Part shown: positions 1-7,734 of the stretch, in pieces
Numbering within the stretch: position 1 is the stretch's first letter
Layout of the letters: the number at the start of each line of letters is the position of its first letter
Origin: Cardiobacteriaceae bacterium
Lineage (GTDB): Bacteria; Pseudomonadota; Gammaproteobacteria; Cardiobacteriales; Cardiobacteriaceae
Reading direction: 5' to 3'
DNA length: 37,469 bases
Assembly (NCBI GenBank): GCA_017934275.1
Contig: JAGBJT010000038.1
Location: 1-37,469, forward strand
The notes under the pieces: model-generated
The model's input: only the letters and a program-made list of their open reading frames with translations
What the model was told of the DNA's origin: nothing
Database searches by the model: none
Translations under genes and position numbers: made by a program

Positions 1-1
1 C

Positions 2-843
2 ATCAAAGAGGCAGAAGGTTTAGCCGATAAAACTTGGGCAGCAACTGGACTAATTCCAGCAGGAAAAGCAATTCAAAAAGCTGGTCAAGGTGTAAAAGCT
101 ATCGGAAGAATGTTTGGCATCGGTAGCAAGGAGAAAAAAGCTGAAAAGGCTGCGCAAAAAACGGCTAAAAAAGAGAAGAAAAAGGAAGAAAAAACCGCGA
201 AAAATAGTAAGAAGAGTGAAAAAAAATCAAAGAAACAGGCGAATAATGATAGCACAAAAAATACTAAAAAGAGTGCAGAAAAATCGCAGAAGCAAGGTAA
301 TTATACGAGCAATAATAATGCTCAAAATAGTGGAAAGAGTGCGGAAGCAACTCAACAAGAAAATATCATAAAGCAAGCAGAAAATATTTCTACCGCTCTA
401 AAAATGGTCAAGCAACTGCTCCACGAGATTTGAATGAGCAAATCCACTGGAAACAAACCGCCAATAATCCTAGCAAAGGGATTAGTTTTGCGGAAAAAAC
501 AGGCAGAAATATGAATACTGATCCCCGTTTTCCAAAAGAAGCTGGATTTGACAAAAGATATACAGACCACGAATTGCCTAGTGGAGAACATATACACATT
601 CACTATAGTCGTTCCACTTCAAAATAATACTTCGTTAGCTTCGCCTCGCCGTATTAGGCATACTGTCTTCGGCTCGCTGCCTTGTCTTATTTTGAATTGA
701 AACGACTATATCAATACAATTCACATACAAATAAAGCCTATGATATGAAAATTGATACTCCGCAAAGAACACCTCCTGCATTACAACCAGGAGCACATAT
801 TGATGATAAAACACCTTTATTCGTGCCAAAGGAGAAAAAATGA
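2..843 (+). pseudogene. Broken C-terminal part of a polymorphic toxin (5' end outside window)
   Basis: An open frame runs in from the window edge and encodes a GLIPAGKAIQKAG-type segment, then a very Lys/Ala/Ser-rich linker, ending at a TGA at 431-433. From about 331 the neighbouring frame is open and carries what looks like the real continuation (YRSKNGQATAPRDLNEQ, then a GEHIHIHY stretch), so a frameshift lies between about 331 and 430. At 604-710 a 107-bp miniature element interrupts this second frame and brings in a stop at 625-627. Removing the element restores ...HIHYQYNSHTNKAYDMK... and the frame runs on to a TGA at 841-843. That stop overlaps the next gene's ATG (ATGA), as in toxin-immunity pairs. 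The fold and target of the toxin are not recognised. It is almost certainly inactive as it stands. Confidence 0.75.
604..710 (-). mobile_element. 107-bp TA-flanked MITE, copy A (inside toxin gene)
   Basis: The ends are imperfect 24-bp inverted repeats starting TATAGTCG and ending CGACTATA. It has no coding capacity and is the same length as the copies at 17850 and 19073, but lies in the opposite orientation. The toxin frame is rebuilt if a TA dinucleotide is the duplicated target: 105 bp were gained, TA at 604-605 and again at 709-710. By eye it differs from copy C at 6 positions. Confidence 0.88.
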
Positions 844-1169
844 AGGTTTTAATTCTCTCCAAAACAAAAAAGACATATGAAATAACTAATGTTTCAAATT
901 TATCAATTTGCGGAAAAAGAATTTCTTTTTCTAGAGTAGACAATGATGTTTTAACTCACATAAGTGATGAATTTATAACCATTATTGAAAATTCGATCTC
1001 TAAAAATAGCCGTTGTAATGTGTGGTTTGATGAAAAAACACAAGAAATGTGTTTTGCTATTTCTTCAAGTTTGTTTTATTCCGATAAATTATTTAACGAC
1101 TTTATCGAACATAACCAAGAAGCAATTGAAGAAGTTAAAAAACTACAATCAATATCTGCTTTGATTTAA
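840..1169 (+). CDS. Putative immunity protein of the interrupted toxin
   Basis: A 109-residue cytoplasmic-looking protein without signal peptide or membrane segment. Its ATG (840-842) overlaps the toxin's TGA (841-843), and GGAG lies 6 bases upstream. Immediate ATGA coupling after a toxin C-terminal domain is the usual position of the cognate immunity gene, which is the only basis for the call. I do not recognise the family. It is still intact although the toxin is broken, so it may now serve against the same toxin from neighbouring cells, or may simply not have decayed yet. Confidence 0.65.
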   Translation: MKVLILSKTKKTYEITNVSNLSICGKRISFSRVDNDVLTHISDEFITIIENSISKNSRCNVWFDEKTQEMCFAISSSLFYSDKLFNDFIEHNQEAIEEVKKLQSISALI

Positions 1170-1217
1170 GTTTATTATTGGCACTAATTGCGCCATTTCT
1201 TATTAAAGGGTGTAAAA

Positions 1218-1463
1218 ATGAAAATCAAATGGTGTAACGAAATTTTGGAAGTTTATGCAATAGAAAAGCAATCAGAAAATATAAATTACCTTGTATTACA
1301 AGAAAACATCCGTGGTTTTGTAGCAATCAATGCAAAAGATTGTGAAATTGTTGATAATCAAATCACAACTGATGATTTCAAATTTAAATTTACTCATAAC
1401 GGTTTTTTACTTTCACGAGAGTTTTTACAAGATGACATTTTGAGAAAACAATTGTCATCTTGA
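1218..1463 (+). CDS. Small hypothetical protein, possibly a second immunity protein
   Basis: An 81-residue protein. The ATG at 1218 has AAAGGG seven bases upstream (1205-1210), so it is preferred over the in-frame TTG at 1188, which has no ribosome site. The composition is that of a small soluble protein with alternating beta-type stretches; no signal peptide. It lies 48 bases after the immunity gene and directly before a strong terminator, so it probably ends the same transcript. The role is inferred from context alone; the family is not recognised. Confidence 0.6.
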   Translation: MKIKWCNEILEVYAIEKQSENINYLVLQENIRGFVAINAKDCEIVDNQITTDDFKFKFTHNGFLLSREFLQDDILRKQLSS

Positions 1464-1476
1464 AATTAGATTCAAC

Positions 1477-1509
1477 AAACGGCGGAATGTTATTTTCCGC
1501 CGTTTTTTT
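1477..1509 (+). terminator. Rho-independent terminator after toxin-immunity locus
   Basis: Perfect 11-bp stem (AAACGGCGGAA at 1477-1487 with TTCCGCCGTTT at 1495-1505), 7-base loop, then a run of T. It closes the plus-strand toxin/immunity unit and faces rnhB, which is transcribed towards it. Confidence 0.85.
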
Positions 1510-1535
1510 ATATCTTACAACTATTTTTTTGACTA

Positions 1536-2120
1536 TTAGCTATTATTTTCCAACCACTTTTTAATCGGAGCAAAATCACGGCGGTGTTCTGGCAATATTC
1601 CGTATTTTTCAATTGCTTGCAAATGTTGTTTTGTTCCATAACCTTTATGTTTTGCAAAACCATATTCTGGATATTTTGCATCTAATTCATACATTTGGGC
1701 ATCTCTTGCGGTTTTTGCCAAAATCGAAGCAGCCATAATATTTGCTTCCAGCGCATCACCGCCAACAATCGCTCGAGCAGAATACGGTAAATTATCAGGA
1801 ATACGATTACCGTCAATAAGCACACTGTTGGGCTTTATTTTTAACCCCATCACCGCTCTTTTCATTGCAAGCATTGCCGCGTGTAAAATATTAAGCTCGA
1901 AAATTTCTTCCACTGTTGCGCTTGAAATTTTGTAGTCTATCGCTTGTTTTTTTATCTCTTCTGCTAAAACATTTCTACGCTTTTCAGTAATTTTTTTCGA
2001 GTCATTTAGCTGCGGTAAATCATACTCTTTTGGTAAAATAACCGCAGCCGCAAAAACATCAGCAATTAACGGTCCTCTTCCTGCCTCATCTACCCCAGCC
2101 GTTAAACAAAATTCCACCAT
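1536..2120 (-). CDS. rnhB: Ribonuclease HII
   Basis: Cleaves the RNA strand of RNA-DNA hybrids and starts removal of single ribonucleotides from DNA. 194 residues, normal for the family. The N-terminal [11 protein letters not shown] motif gives catalytic D11 and E12; LIDGN gives D103; the GGD before the [11 protein letters not shown] helix gives D122, completing the DEDD set. It is last in a minus-strand run after gatB and a small membrane-protein gene (30-base gap). Confidence 0.96.
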   Translation of the reverse strand: MVEFCLTAGVDEAGRGPLIADVFAAAVILPKEYDLPQLNDSKKITEKRRNVLAEEIKKQAIDYKISSATVEEIFELNILHAAMLAMKRAVMGLKIKPNSVLIDGNRIPDNLPYSARAIVGGDALEANIMAASILAKTARDAQMYELDAKYPEYGFAKHKGYGTKQHLQAIEKYGILPEHRRDFAPIKKWLENNS

Positions 2121-2150
2121 CGATATAAATTTCCTATACTATTATATATA

Positions 2151-2609
2151 TTAGAAACAGGAAAAGAAAGGTAGACATAACACCCAAAACCAGTAATATA
2201 GATATGCTGCATCGAAGACAACCGCGATAAGCCAATAACGAATCATAGTTTCGCCGATATAATTAATATTCCTTCGACGGCAATAAATAAGCTGCCAAAT
2301 ACCGAATAAAAAGCCAGAAATATATATCGCCAGCAAAATAATTAAATACACCAATATTGCTTTAGCATTGCCACAACTCAAAATCCAACTGAAAGACGGT
2401 AAAAGCATAATCCAACTACCAAACGGTGAAATTATTAAAAAAAATAACATATACCAAAAACTCTTGCGGCAAAAATCAGCATATTTTTCTTCGCCCAATT
2501 TTTCCCAATTTTTCGCCGCCACAAATGAAGTAAGCAAAAAACCAAAAATCCCCGCAAAAATTAAAGCAATCGGAGAATATAGCAGTATTTTGGTATTTCT
2601 GTTATTCAT
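2151..2609 (-). CDS. Small multi-pass membrane protein of unknown function
   Basis: 152 residues with about four hydrophobic segments (roughly 10-32, 50-75, 85-110 and 125-148) separated by short charged loops, one carrying a CRRR cluster after the third segment. No motif tells a function and I do not recognise the family. It lies between gatB and rnhB on the same strand with short gaps, so co-transcription is likely; that does not itself indicate a job. Confidence 0.65.
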   Translation of the reverse strand: MNNRNTKILLYSPIALIFAGIFGFLLTSFVAAKNWEKLGEEKYADFCRKSFWYMLFFLIISPFGSWIMLLPSFSWILSCGNAKAILVYLIILLAIYISGFLFGIWQLIYCRRRNINYIGETMIRYWLIAVVFDAAYLYYWFWVLCLPFFSCF

Positions 2610-2664
2610 TTTTCACCATGTCAAAGCTCCAAACCGCCATCACCAGCGCAATGACGGCTATTTT

Positions 2665-4092
2665 TTAAGCGTCTAAAACTTCACGCAATATTTCATTGAC
2701 AATCTTCGGATTTGCCTTACCGCCAGATTTTTTCAAAACCTGTCCGACGAAAAATCCCAGCATTTTGCCCTGCCCCGCACGGTAAGCCTCAACTTGCTTG
2801 GGATTAGCTGCCACAATTTCCGCCACCCAATCGCGAATTTGACCGTCATCATTTAACTGACGCAGTCCGAGTTTGTCTATCAATTGTGCGATATCAGCAT
2901 CAGGCGCGGTAAATAATTCTTGCAAAACCTTCTTGCCAGCATTGCCAGAAATCGTATTCGCCTTAATTTCAGCAAGTAATTCCGCAAATTTATCCGCCGC
3001 AATCGGATTATCGCTGAAAGTTTTAGTATTCTCATCTAGTAATTTATAAAGTTCAGAATGCAACCAATTTGCCGACAATTTCGCATCATTTGTCTTACTA
3101 ACTAGTGCGTCAAAATAATTGCCAGTCGGCAAATCTTGCACCAAGAAATTAAGCAAATCCGTATCAAAGCCATAATCCGCATAACGAGCACGGCGATTTT
3201 GCGGCAATTCAGGCAAAAGTCGTTCAATTTCCGACAAAAAATCCTGCGATAAATCAAGTGGTAACAAATCAGGATCAGGAAAATAACGGTAGTCGTTTGC
3301 CTCTTCCTTCGTGCGCATTGTGCGAGTTTCCTGACGGTCTGGGTCAAAAAGGCGAGTTTCCTGCTCCACTGTTCCACCATTTTCAACCAATTCAATTTGC
3401 CGTTCAATCTCTAAATTTATGGCTTGTTCTACAAATCGGAAGGAATTGATATTTTTTAGCTCAACACGGTTATTAAATTCCGTCGAACCAGTCGGACGAA
3501 TCGATACATTTGCATCACAACGGAAAGAACCTTCCTGCATATTGCCATCACTAATCCCAAGATAGCGCACCAAATGGTGAATTTTGCGCATAAACGCAAC
3601 CGCTTCCTTCGCCGAACGCATATCGGGTTCAGAAACCAATTCAATCAAGGGAACGCCAGCACGGTTCAAATCAATCCCTGTGCGGTCAGAAAATGCATCA
3701 TGCACCGACTTGCCAGCATCCTCCTCCAATTGACCACGGTTAATCCGCACTTTACGGTCAAATTCCTCCAAATAAATCTCACCGCCATCAATTACCGCCT
3801 CGGCAAGCTGACTAATCTGATACCCCTTCGGCAAATCAGGATAAAAATAATTCTTGCGCATAAACACTGCACGCGGATTTATCTGACTACCAATTGCCAT
3901 ACCAAATAACGCTGCATACTCAACCGCACGCTTATTCAAAACTGGCAAAACCCCAGGATAACCAAGATCAATTTCGTTGATTTGCGTGTTCGGTTCTTGC
4001 CCAAAAACCGTCCCAGAACTGGAAAATAATTTACTCTCCGTTGCAAGCTGAATATGTAATTCCAAACCAATCACCGCTTCGTATTCGTTCAT
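2665..4092 (-). CDS. gatB: Asp-tRNA(Asn)/Glu-tRNA(Gln) amidotransferase subunit B
   Basis: GatB binds mischarged Glu-tRNA(Gln) or Asp-tRNA(Asn) and activates it for transamidation within GatCAB. 475 residues: N-terminal GatB catalytic domain beginning VIGLELHIQLATESKLFS, with DLPKGYQISQ and the LVSEPDMRSA region, then a helical linker and a C-terminal YqeY-like tail (ending KANPKIVNEILREVL). The ATG at 4092 has AGGAG five bases upstream; an in-frame extension to 4125 would run into the terminator and is rejected. GatA and GatC are not in the window. The pilQ terminator sits only 19 bases before the start codon, so expression depends on read-through or on a promoter inside the end of pilQ. Confidence 0.96.
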   Translation of the reverse strand: MNEYEAVIGLELHIQLATESKLFSSSGTVFGQEPNTQINEIDLGYPGVLPVLNKRAVEYAALFGMAIGSQINPRAVFMRKNYFYPDLPKGYQISQLAEAVIDGGEIYLEEFDRKVRINRGQLEEDAGKSVHDAFSDRTGIDLNRAGVPLIELVSEPDMRSAKEAVAFMRKIHHLVRYLGISDGNMQEGSFRCDANVSIRPTGSTEFNNRVELKNINSFRFVEQAINLEIERQIELVENGGTVEQETRLFDPDRQETRTMRTKEEANDYRYFPDPDLLPLDLSQDFLSEIERLLPELPQNRRARYADYGFDTDLLNFLVQDLPTGNYFDALVSKTNDAKLSANWLHSELYKLLDENTKTFSDNPIAADKFAELLAEIKANTISGNAGKKVLQELFTAPDADIAQLIDKLGLRQLNDDGQIRDWVAEIVAANPKQVEAYRAGQGKMLGFFVGQVLKKSGGKANPKIVNEILREVLDA

Positions 4093-4111
4093 AAAATCTC
4101 CTGAAAATAAA

Positions 4112-4139
4112 CAAAAAAACCCCACGCAAAAGTGGGGTT
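4112..4139 (-). terminator. Terminator of the pil operon
   Basis: On the minus strand an 8-bp GC-rich stem (AACCCCAC/GTGGGGTT) is followed by seven T. It lies 31 bases after the pilQ stop and 19 bases before the gatB start. Confidence 0.85.
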
Positions 4140-4170
4140 GGATTTTAAGCTGATAATCAAAAACTATCGA

Positions 4171-5838
4171 TTATTTCTTAAGACCTGAAAATTTGTCGTA
4201 ATCAGTCAAAGCCTTATCGATAATTCTTGGGGTTAAGAATACCAACAATTCAGATTTGGTGAATTCTTTTTTAGTTTGCTTGAAGAGATTACCAATAGCA
4301 GGAATATCACCTAGAATTGGAGTTTTAGAAATTGACTTGTTTTGAGTTTGTTCGTAAATACCACCCAAAACGATAGTTTCTCCATTATCAACTTCAACTT
4401 GAGTTTGAACTTCATTGGTGTCAATTGAAGGTTCCGAACCAAGACGAGAATCAGATGCTGAATCTTTGTTGATATGAATTTCCATCGCTACACGATCATT
4501 AGGATTGATGCGCGGAGTAACTTCCAATTCCAATTTAGCGTCTTTAAATTCAACATTGGTTCCGTTATTGCTATAAGTTGAATAAGGAATTTCTTTACCA
4601 GATGAAATCAAAGCTTTATAACCATCTTGGGTAACAACTTTTGGATTAGAAAGCATCTCTGTTCTACCTTCTGCTTGCATTGCACGAAGCTCTAGATCAA
4701 CATTAACTTCCGTTCCAAGAATTGAAATTCCTAATCTATTGTCAGTGCCTTGCAAAGAACCAGCCGAACCTCCCCAAGTAGTGTGATATCCTCTGCCGCC
4801 CCAAGTAACATTATTGATACTAGAGCTGCCTACATCACCACTGCCAGAACCATATCTTCCTGGTTGAACCAGAGTATCGTGTCCAGAATCACCACCAAAC
4901 ATTAAACCAAAATTGCCACCGTATTCATTGTTGAAGTTGTCTGTTGAAAGCACAATGCGCGAATCAATCATAACTTGACGGACAGGCTCATCTAAACGCT
5001 CAACCAAAGAACGAACGCGTTGGATATATTCAGGGATATCATTTACCAAGATAGTGTTTGTTCTGTTATCAACAGTTACAGAACCACGAGATGAAAGCAT
5101 TGATTCATCGCGAGAACCAGGAGCACCATCACGAGAAGCAGCACGGATAATAGCAGCTAAATCAGCAGCTTTTGCATACTTAACTTGAATCAGAACTTGT
5201 TGAGTTGGACGCAAGTTTTGCTTTCTTTGCCAAGCTTCAAGAGCTGCAATTTCAGCAGAATCCAGTTCAGCAGCAGGAGCAACATAAATTACACGGTTAA
5301 CTTCGCGTTTTGACAAACCTTTGGTTTTCATAATGATATCCAAAGCTTGATCCCAAGGCACATTATCTAAACGAAGAGTAATATTGCCACGAACACTGTC
5401 AGATACAACAATGTTGTTATTAGTAAATTCAGCAATGATTTGGATTACAGCACGAACTTCAATATCTTGGAAATTCAATGACAGAGGAGCACCAGTGTAT
5501 TTTTTGTTGTAACCATAACCCATCAAGGCATCAACATTAGCACCAGCTATTTGAGCACCTTTAATTTTATAAACATCTTCTTTTTTAGCTTTTGAACTCT
5601 TTCCACCTTGTTGTGGAACAGCGACTGGTTGCATAGCTACCGCTGGTGTGCTGACAGCTGGTGCTTGTGCAACTGGTGCAGCTTGGGCAGATTGTCCATT
5701 CAAGGAAACTTGTTTTGCATTCGGGGCAACAGCGGCAGGAGCGGTAGCCACTTGTCGTACCGAAGCTTGTTGTGCATTAGCCAGTAAAGATACGCTCGTG
5801 ATAGCTAAAACAATACTGCTGCAAAGAATTTTTTTCAT
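4171..5838 (-). CDS. pilQ: Type IV pilus secretin PilQ (short form)
   Basis: Forms the outer-membrane ring through which the pilus passes. 555 residues. Signal peptide 1-22 (MKKILCSSIVLAITS..., cut near ANA/QQ), then an Ala/Pro/Val/Gln-rich linker to about 85. Next an N0 domain starting LSLNFQDIEVRAVIQIIAEF, an N1 domain with the ILVNDIPEYIQRV motif, and the secretin barrel, with VTPRINPND, VDNGETIVLGGIYE and the conserved ILGDIPAIGNLF near the end. PilQ proteins of related bacteria are usually about 700 residues with one or two AMIN domains before N0; none is visible here. A Gly/Ser-rich insert lies around 320-360. No lipobox. Last gene of pilMNOPQ. Confidence 0.95.
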   Translation of the reverse strand: MKKILCSSIVLAITSVSLLANAQQASVRQVATAPAAVAPNAKQVSLNGQSAQAAPVAQAPAVSTPAVAMQPVAVPQQGGKSSKAKKEDVYKIKGAQIAGANVDALMGYGYNKKYTGAPLSLNFQDIEVRAVIQIIAEFTNNNIVVSDSVRGNITLRLDNVPWDQALDIIMKTKGLSKREVNRVIYVAPAAELDSAEIAALEAWQRKQNLRPTQQVLIQVKYAKAADLAAIIRAASRDGAPGSRDESMLSSRGSVTVDNRTNTILVNDIPEYIQRVRSLVERLDEPVRQVMIDSRIVLSTDNFNNEYGGNFGLMFGGDSGHDTLVQPGRYGSGSGDVGSSSINNVTWGGRGYHTTWGGSAGSLQGTDNRLGISILGTEVNVDLELRAMQAEGRTEMLSNPKVVTQDGYKALISSGKEIPYSTYSNNGTNVEFKDAKLELEVTPRINPNDRVAMEIHINKDSASDSRLGSEPSIDTNEVQTQVEVDNGETIVLGGIYEQTQNKSISKTPILGDIPAIGNLFKQTKKEFTKSELLVFLTPRIIDKALTDYDKFSGLKK

Positions 5839-5863
5839 AACTTAAATCCTATAATTAAATTTT

Positions 5864-6460
5864 TTAGTTAAACAACTCTAAAGTGGTCGTTCTGTTTTGC
5901 CAACCACGAGGAACTTTATATTTTTCGCGAATCACAATGTGATCTTGGTGAATACTAATAACTTGACCGTTATTACGACCGATAAATTCACCAACTCTTG
6001 CTTCCATCACGCCTGCATCAGGAGTTTTAATTAAAACTGCTTGCACTTGTGAAGCATTTTTAACCGTTCCTACCATATTCAATGATTCAAGGTCGTAATC
6101 TTCCAAGAAGTAAGGAATATGCTCTTGTGGTGGTTCATCGCTACAATCAGCAGTATCGCAAGTTAATTTCTTTCCAGCTTCTGTGCTAGAAGCAACTTCT
6201 TCCGCTTCAATATTTGCATTCAAAACGAACGCTTGCATTTTGAACGGATCAGCATCACCAGCTTCGTAATGGTAAGGTTTATAAGGTTCTAATTTTGGTT
6301 TTTCGCCAAGTTCTTTTTCAGAAACCCTGTAGTTTTTTTCCTGATCTTTTATTTTGGAAATACCAGATTTAGCATCACTAACTGGGCTAATAATCGAATA
6401 ACCTGTCAAGCAAAGAGCTGACGCAATTGACAATATCAATACTAGTTTATTTGTCTTCAT
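5864..6460 (-). CDS. pilP: Type IV pilus assembly protein PilP
   Basis: Inner-membrane-attached periplasmic protein that links the PilMNO platform to the PilQ secretin. 198 residues: an N-terminal hydrophobic segment (about 5-24), a linker with YKPYHYEAGDADPFK, and the C-terminal beta domain (LNMVGTVKNASQVQAVLI, then VGEFIGRNNGQVISI). PilP is normally a lipoprotein; here the N-terminus has a Cys but preceded by S-A-L and followed by L-T-G-Y, not an acceptable lipobox, so it may stay anchored by the uncleaved helix. Fourth gene of the operon, 14 bases after pilO and 25 before pilQ. Confidence 0.92.
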   Translation of the reverse strand: MKTNKLVLILSIASALCLTGYSIISPVSDAKSGISKIKDQEKNYRVSEKELGEKPKLEPYKPYHYEAGDADPFKMQAFVLNANIEAEEVASSTEAGKKLTCDTADCSDEPPQEHIPYFLEDYDLESLNMVGTVKNASQVQAVLIKTPDAGVMEARVGEFIGRNNGQVISIHQDHIVIREKYKVPRGWQNRTTTLELFN

Positions 6461-6474
6461 CAGTTTATCCTCAC

Positions 6475-7122
6475 TTATTTCTTACGAACAGGAGGCATTT
6501 CGCCTTCCATCAATGCTTTGATAACTTCTGGATCATACATATATGTTCTCAATGTTCCATCAACAGCAACAGCATTATCGCCGAACATATCGTTTTTAGA
6601 AGCATCAATAACGCTCATAGAAAAATCAGCGATATTCATAATTTGCTCTAATTCAACCAATTTTTGGGCGAATTGAGAAAAATTACTGAAATAAGTCGTA
6701 GTTTTCAAAGAAACAGGAGCTATATCAAAATCTCCACTTCTAACATAATTTGTCGGTTTATATTCACGGAAACTAATATCGCTATCCGTTCCAGAAGCAT
6801 AAACATCGTCAATCAATTTTGCCACACGGTTTTTATCTGGCAGCAATTCAAGATGATCGTGTAAAATTGCAATCAATTCTTTTTTTCTAGCTTTATACTG
6901 GTCAAGTGCAATTTGATAACGATAGTTTGTTTGATATGTTTTTAGTTTATCTTCAATCGTCTTCTTATTTCCAGCTTCTTGTTGATGCATACCTTCAAAC
7001 TTTACTTTGTAAGCAAGTCCTAAAATAACAGCAACAATCAACACCCACGCCACAACTTTATACACAAATGGCCAAGTTCCAGGATTATTCAAATCTAACT
7101 GACTTGGTGATACAAAACTCAT
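6475..7122 (-). CDS. pilO: Type IV pilus alignment protein PilO
   Basis: Partner of PilN in the inner-membrane alignment complex. 215 residues: short cytoplasmic N-terminus with LDLNNPGTWPF, one membrane helix (about 22-42), a coiled-coil region rich in Lys and Gln (48-90), and a ferredoxin-like periplasmic domain with the LPDKNRVAKLIDDV stretch typical of PilO. Sits 30 bases after pilN and 14 before pilP. Confidence 0.93.
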   Translation of the reverse strand: MSFVSPSQLDLNNPGTWPFVYKVVAWVLIVAVILGLAYKVKFEGMHQQEAGNKKTIEDKLKTYQTNYRYQIALDQYKARKKELIAILHDHLELLPDKNRVAKLIDDVYASGTDSDISFREYKPTNYVRSGDFDIAPVSLKTTTYFSNFSQFAQKLVELEQIMNIADFSMSVIDASKNDMFGDNAVAVDGTLRTYMYDPEVIKALMEGEMPPVRKK

Positions 7123-7152
7123 AAATAACTTCCTTAAATACTTTTGTAGAAA

Positions 7153-7734
7153 TTATTTCGCTAACTCACTAGGAGGAGTAACTTTTATGTTAAGAGTAAA
7201 TGATCTTACTGGCGTTTGATCCGCTACTCTATAACGGCTAGTGTTAGTTGCCGTATACATACCACCTAATGTTACATTAACAAAATTCGGAAATTTTTCC
7301 AATTCTCTAACGAAAGCAGAAACACCCATTTCATTTTCGGCAGTTCCATTCAGCGTCAAAGTTCCATTGTTATATCTAACAGAATTCAAAAATACCGTTT
7401 CAGGCATTTTGCTTGAAATATAATCAAACATCTGCAAAGTTAAACCTCTGTCAGATTGTAAATGCTGAATAGTTTGAATTTGACGCAAAACTTCTTGGTT
7501 AAATTTTCCAACCTTCTCAACTTCTTTTTTAGCGTTTTCTAATGACTTAATCTCGCTATCAATATGAGAAATAGCTTCTTGTTGTTTATCAAGATAACCT
7601 TGTTCCAAAAACCAATATATCCCGCAAACAGCTAAAGCAGCCACCACAATAACAGCAGTAAGATTAGTAAATTGTTTCTTTTGCGCTTCTCTTAATTCCG
7701 CACGCCAAGGTTGCAGATTAAATCTTCTAGTCAT
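7153..7734 (-). CDS. pilN: Type IV pilus assembly protein PilN
   Basis: 193 residues. The cytoplasmic N-terminus carries FNLQPWR (residues 5-11), the conserved peptide by which PilN docks on PilM (INLLPWR in other species). One membrane helix follows (about 25-45), then a coiled coil (50-95) and a periplasmic ferredoxin-like domain. Its ATG overlaps the pilM stop by one base, showing translational coupling that would match PilM and PilN levels. Confidence 0.95.
   Translation of the reverse strand: MTRRFNLQPWRAELREAQKKQFTNLTAVIVVAALAVCGIYWFLEQGYLDKQQEAISHIDSEIKSLENAKKEVEKVGKFNQEVLRQIQTIQHLQSDRGLTLQMFDYISSKMPETVFLNSVRYNNGTLTLNGTAENEMGVSAFVRELEKFPNFVNVTLGGMYTATNTSRYRVADQTPVRSFTLNIKVTPPSELAK

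Noticed and set aside
625-627. TAA inside the left toxin as the natural end of the protein
   Set aside because: It lies within the inserted 107-bp element; removing the element restores a longer frame reaching the immunity gene.
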